From positions 124,001-188,000 of the forward strand of contig JAZQCN010000059.1 of NCBI GenBank assembly GCA_045546315.1: a stretch of 64,000 nucleotides of DNA, in the 5' to 3' direction. The notes under the pieces were generated by a model. That model did not search any database. It saw nothing but the letters and a program-made list of their open reading frames with translations, and was not told where the DNA came from. Positions 61,301 to 64,000 of this stretch are shown piece after piece. The DNA comes from RGIG2041 sp045546315. GTDB lineage: Bacteria > Bacillota > Clostridia > UBA1381 > UMGS1253. The stretch's first letter is position 1; every line of letters begins with the position of its first letter. The translations under genes and the position numbers were made by a program.

Positions 61301-64000
61301 GTGAGTCTGTCGTAGTAGAGCTCGAGCACCAGACTGCCGTTCTCTGCAATTATGCCTTCGTATGTGGAAGCAGCGTGGTTATAGGTATAACCCATGCCGA
61401 TGATGGTGTTAAGCGGATATGCCGTTACCGACTGCAGCGTTTCACCCTGCAAGGTTTCTTGGCGGCTTGTGTCCTCCGTATAACCGTCATCGTTTGCGTT
61501 TTGCAGATAATGTTTTACAGTATACTGTGTGTGCTGACTCGGGATAAAGTAGCCCAAAAGCTCTACATCGCGTGCCGGCATTGTGAATTCTGTTACGAGG
61601 TTAGCGTCAATTGCCGCACCTCTGTACCAGCCGTAGAAGCTGTCGTAGCCTGTCGGCATTGCGCCGTTCGGAACGGTAGTGTCCGCAGTTACGGTTGCAC
61701 CGTAGCGGATGTTTGTCTGCGTAAGTGTTGTCGGGTCTATTGTGCCGGTCGCCGGAACAGTACCTTCATACTTGTAGGTTACGGTGTATTCGTTTCTGTC
61801 ATAGTAGAAGCGAATAACCGTATCTCCGTCACCGTCGATGTTTGCGGAAATATGTGCAACCGTGCCGCTGGCATCCAGTGTCTGACCGGTCGGCAGATTG
61901 TTTTGCGTTTCCATTTCACTGAAGGTTACACCTGTAAGCGAACGCGCATAGGCGGTTGCTGTTGTATCGGTTGTACCTGTGTAGGTTTCATCGAGTGCAG
62001 TGATATGTGTATAATCATTATTCTCTACATTCTGTACCCAATGCTCTACCTTATACTGTGTATCGGTTCTTGCTGTAAATTCACCTGCGAGATAAATGTC
62101 TCTGTCTACGGTGATTGTGTCGCCGGAAACATCTGCATAGGTCAAGTCGGAGCTGTAGTACCAGCCTAAGAAGTCGTAGCCTGCTACACTTAATGCTTCT
62201 TCAATTTCATAGCTTTTGCCGTGCTTGATGCCCGTTACGGCTGCCGGAGCGGCTGTGCCGCTCGGAATGTCGCCGTCCAGCTCATAAACAACCTTATATT
62301 CGTTTCTGTTGTAGTAAAGCTTTAAGACCGTATTACCGTATTGGTCAACTGTGTCGCTTAATTTTGTGCCCGGAACGGTATCGTCGAATGTAAAGCCGGT
62401 GAAGGTCAACGGTGTTGCCGTCACGGTTTTACCGGTTTCGCCGAACTTATCCTCGGTTTCTTTAAGCTCGTATACGCCGTCCGTCATGGTTTCGGTATAA
62501 TGCTCAACCTTATACGGGGTTTCCGTATCCGGTACAAAGTAGCCGATAAAGGTTACATTGTATGCCGGCATAGAAAATTCTCCGCTTTGAATATCCAAGT
62601 TTTCCTGGCGCGGATTCCAGCCGGAGAAGTTGAAGCCCGGTGCGGTTGCATCAGCTGCAACGGTCACGGTTGTGCCGTACGGTACGCTGACGGTTGCATA
62701 TGGTGCTACCGATAAAACCGTTGCGCCCGCCGGCTCTGTGCCGGAATATACATAAGTTACGGTGTAGCTGTTTGCCGTGAAGCTGCCGTTAATGACAACA
62801 TCTGCATTCGGCATTGTAAATGTACCGGTCTGGTCCCAACCGTTAAAGGTATGACCTTCCTTGGTCGGTACATCCGAAATCACGCTGACCATAGAGCCCG
62901 GGAAGCGATAGAAGGATTTGTATTCTACGCCGTCTACCATATAGGTCACGGTCTTTGCCTGCACGGTCGGCGAATTCTTTGTTGCAACCGCTTTGTTTTC
63001 ACTGTCAACGATTGCGGCATCACCGTCATTTGTCGGGATAACACCGCCGGTGAATGCGTCCTTGTGCAAGTCAATTTCATCATAATCCGGTGTCAAATTG
63101 CTGATGGTGATAATCAGCTTTTTGCCGTAGGAATCTGCACCGTCCACTTCGCGCGGTACAGCCGAAATATAGTATTTGTCAAAGTCAAAGCCGCGAACGG
63201 TTACGGTATTGCCGCTGATGTTCACGCTTGCAGAAGCACCTGCTATATCGGTGCTTGCCGGTACAGGTGTCGTCCAACCGCCTGCTGTTTTTTCTGAAAT
63301 TTGCAGGGTGATGTTTGCCTTTTGTGCATCCACATCAGCACCCGGGATGGTGAAGAACGGGGAGATTGTATCAATCACGCCTGCGCTTGTACCCATAATG
63401 ATGTCCGAGTTTGCTGTCTGGTTGAAAATATCTAAAAAGATTTCTTCCAGGTTTTTATCATCGGACGGAGTCATGTAAAAGCCGTTTGCAACGCTGCCCT
63501 CGCCTGCCGTAATTGTGCCGCCGGCGTAGCTTGCGTTCGGATAGTTATTGGAAATATAATGCATGAATGCATTGGAGGCATTGCCGAGATGGTCGCTGTC
63601 TGCATCATTTGCGCCACCGATGGAGAAAAGCTTTACGCCGGCGTTCTTGAGTGCCAATGCTTCATTGATGGCAGAGCCTGCAACAGATGCGCTGTAGTCG
63701 CTCGAGTGCGTCGGCGCGCCGTCCGTAAATACGACAACGGCTTCGCTTCTGCCGGTTGCATCTTCTCTTGCGCCTAAAACCTTTTCTGCCAGCTGCAAAC
63801 CGTAGTCAACTGCGGTTGCGCCGCCGGAGGTTAAGTTGTTTAAAGCGGTGGTAAGCTCTGCTTCACCTGCTGCGTCTACAATCGTCAGGTCCTTTACAAC
63901 CTGCGTATAGTTGTAGTCGTTGCTGTTTTTGTGATCGCCGATTGCGAGACCGCCTGCGATGTCAACATTGTCGGTTGCAATGATGCTGCCGTTTGCACCT
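58372..64000 (-). CDS. giant VWA / MucBP-InlB-repeat / SLH surface protein, 5' end outside the window
   Basis: The frame is open to the window edge, giving at least 1875 residues, and the start lies beyond 64000. The visible N-terminal part is a von Willebrand A domain (VDIAGGLAIGDHKNSNDY, then TSGGATAVDYGLQLAEKVLG and VVVFTDGAPTH, a metal-site segment). About six or seven repeats of ~130 residues follow, each with YTVKHY.QN or similar, then LYYDRN.Y.VTY, then GYTF.GW and a FTMP....L.G.F strand: MucBP- and Listeria-Bacteroides-like repeats used in adhesins. A glycine run (GGSGGGGGG) and one more InlB-type repeat precede three C-terminal SLH repeats (ITRAEAVTIFFRLL, ITRAELAVLCARF, ITRAEAMTLINRVL). 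Probably a wall-anchored adhesin that binds host or matrix ligands. Confidence 0.88.
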   Translation of the reverse strand, partial: GANGSIIATDNVDIAGGLAIGDHKNSNDYNYTQVVKDLTIVDAAGEAELTTALNNLTSGGATAVDYGLQLAEKVLGAREDATGRSEAVVVFTDGAPTHSSDYSASVAGSAINEALALKNAGVKLFSIGGANDADSDHLGNASNAFMHYISNNYPNASYAGGTITAGEGSVANGFYMTPSDDKNLEEIFLDIFNQTANSDIIMGTSAGVIDTISPFFTIPGADVDAQKANITLQISEKTAGGWTTPVPASTDIAGASASVNISGNTVTVRGFDFDKYYISAVPREVDGADSYGKKLIITISNLTPDYDEIDLHKDAFTGGVIPTNDGDAAIVDSENKAVATKNSPTVQAKTVTYMVDGVEYKSFYRFPGSMVSVISDVPTKEGHTFNGWDQTGTFTMPNADVVINGSFTANSYTVTYVYSGTEPAGATVLSVAPYATVSVPYGTTVTVAADATAPGFNFSGWNPRQENLDIQSGEFSMPAYNVTFIGYFVPDTETPYKVEHYTETMTDGVYELKETEDKFGETGKTVTATPLTFTGFTFDDTVPGTKLSDTVDQYGNTVLKLYYNRNEYKVVYELDGDIPSGTAAPAAVTGIKHGKSYEIEEALSVAGYDFLGWYYSSDLTYADVSGDTITVDRDIYLAGEFTARTDTQYKVEHWVQNVENNDYTHITALDETYTGTTDTTATAYARSLTGVTFSEMETQNNLPTGQTLDASGTVAHISANIDGDGDTVIRFYYDRNEYTVTYKYEGTVPATGTIDPTTLTQTNIRYGATVTADTTVPNGAMPTGYDSFYGWYRGAAIDANLVTEFTMPARDVELLGYFIPSQHTQYTVKHYLQNANDDGYTEDTSRQETLQGETLQSVTAYPLNTIIGMGYTYNHAASTYEGIIAENGSLVLELYYDRLTYNVTYQFIDAPAGKVGAEPTDATAYRHGKEVLFYTAAQTEPGYTFHGWHIQDADITTVPGGFEMPNRNVVIYGIWTANSDTHYTVKHYYENLDGTYGDGNGLADPKFTESGHTGTTGHTVTAAEIPVAGFTLDLTHPNTVKEAILAGDGNTTLELYYKRNVYKVTYEYSGAMPNDAFQTAVEAFLPAEATVKHGATVIVASANDPVTYAAAQGYGFHGWEPNDNAVVITTSGTDHVFTMPMEDVILVGHFHPSSDIPYTINHYLELEAGGYPTTATHTENRPGTTGENATVYARKFDGYVFDETTTAPGVDTVNGETLVHDGDYDKMTKKIAGDGSTVFNFYYKRETYAVTYEFDGVQPHGITATLPAAGTAKYGTTVNVEPDLLQDGYTFTGWYSTDPAIAEDDATFVMPNKAVTLRGKFTANTNTAYTVEYYHQKLNAAETDVAGTNKATDYEKVDTANLTGTTGHTATAEIKTYEGFVARTDNEISKTIAGDGSTVIKLYYDRVVNPITYHFYGAFPDHQATELDHYNTDIAVPYGAKREVKPEITCDSSHRHVPTNWASPHVVPVGGEFTMPATKVDFYTAVRHIYKVEYDLDGGTGATAVSYAPYDVFAGTVIDVKAAPTKSRHTFTGWKLGETNTIYNPDDEITVNADIKLIAQYTYNGGSGGGGGGIQRYTLTYESNGGTEYAKETYTSGKVVALDKQPTKEGYIFQGWHTDKALKKDATQVTMNKNITVYADWIKDESHETPGALNDHDHFAYVVGYPDGTVRPNDNITRAEAVTIFFRLLEDDVRDKNLVTTNAYVDVNEGDWHNLPVSTMINLGIASGRTETEFMPDAYITRAELAVLCARFDDSEFEVVDNFTDVEGHWAEAEIHEAAAHGWIKGYEDGTFRPDDLITRAEAMTLINRVLNRVPEKPEDLLDGMIIWPDNAAPSAWYYLPVQEATNDHEHTMRNNVFEKWTKLVDITDWMEYHK

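Noticed and set aside
58608..63777. Plus-strand open frames opposite the giant VWA/SLH gene (for example 60892-62169)
   Set aside because: Shadow frames of a repetitive minus-strand gene; Cys/Val-rich with no ribosome-binding sites or motifs.

Overview
This window is chromosomal DNA from a Gram-positive, spore-forming anaerobe of the class Clostridia, probably a gut commensal. The evidence is the replication-origin order dnaA-dnaN-S4 protein-recF-remB-gyrB next to parA/parB with canonical parS sites, a 22-residue SpoVM-like spore-coat anchor, S-layer-homology (SLH) surface proteins, and a glycyl-radical microcompartment locus. I cannot assign family or genus. I recognise no rRNA, tRNA, CRISPR array, insertion sequence or prophage.

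Layout. 1-1.9 kb: the end of a ComM/YifB ATPase gene, then proC. 1.9-13.4 kb: a two-gene S-layer operon (an exceptionally large modular protein followed by a 1028-residue SLH protein) behind a strong promoter and a structured leader. 13.6-22.2 kb: housekeeping and envelope genes (CPBP protease, DJ-1 protein, an unusual intergenic array of hairpins, processive GT2, LysM-G5-M23 endopeptidase, spoVM and a second microprotein, two hypothetical membrane proteins, fhs). 22.2-38 kb: a FAD oxidoreductase gene, then a complete glycyl-radical microcompartment of the fuculose/rhamnulose-phosphate aldolase plus 1,2-propanediol dehydratase kind (GRM5-like), all on the minus strand. 38-41 kb: an AraC regulator divergent from a GH2 beta-glucuronidase. 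41-52 kb: trmB, serS, two membrane proteins, parB, parA, two parS palindromes, gyrB, remB, recF, S4 protein, dnaN, oriC, dnaA. 52-58 kb: plus-strand genes on the other replichore (Dabb protein, large secreted beta-helix protein, ptsH, ptsI). 58.4-64 kb: a third giant SLH protein with a VWA domain and MucBP/InlB-like repeats, running off the window.

The microcompartment genes form a coherent pathway. The class II aldolase would cleave a deoxy-ketose 1-phosphate to lactaldehyde and DHAP. The alcohol dehydrogenase would interconvert lactaldehyde/propanediol or propanal/propanol. The glycyl-radical dehydratase and its activase would make propanal from propanediol, and the CoA-acylating dehydrogenase and PduL would give propionyl phosphate, with PduS/PduT handling electrons. 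Shell parts are present for hexamers, trimers and pentamers. The aldolase, alcohol dehydrogenase, aldehyde dehydrogenase, PduL and GlcG-like protein carry short amphipathic helices that look like encapsulation peptides. Sugar isomerase, kinase and propionate kinase are not in the window.

Most worth a second look: the in-frame joining of an unrecognised ~123-residue domain to the alcohol dehydrogenase with an internal ribosome-binding site; a shell gene with two good starts; a perfect palindrome filling the spacer of the aldolase promoter; two parS sites built into long perfect palindromes; and the hairpin array at 15.1-15.3 kb.
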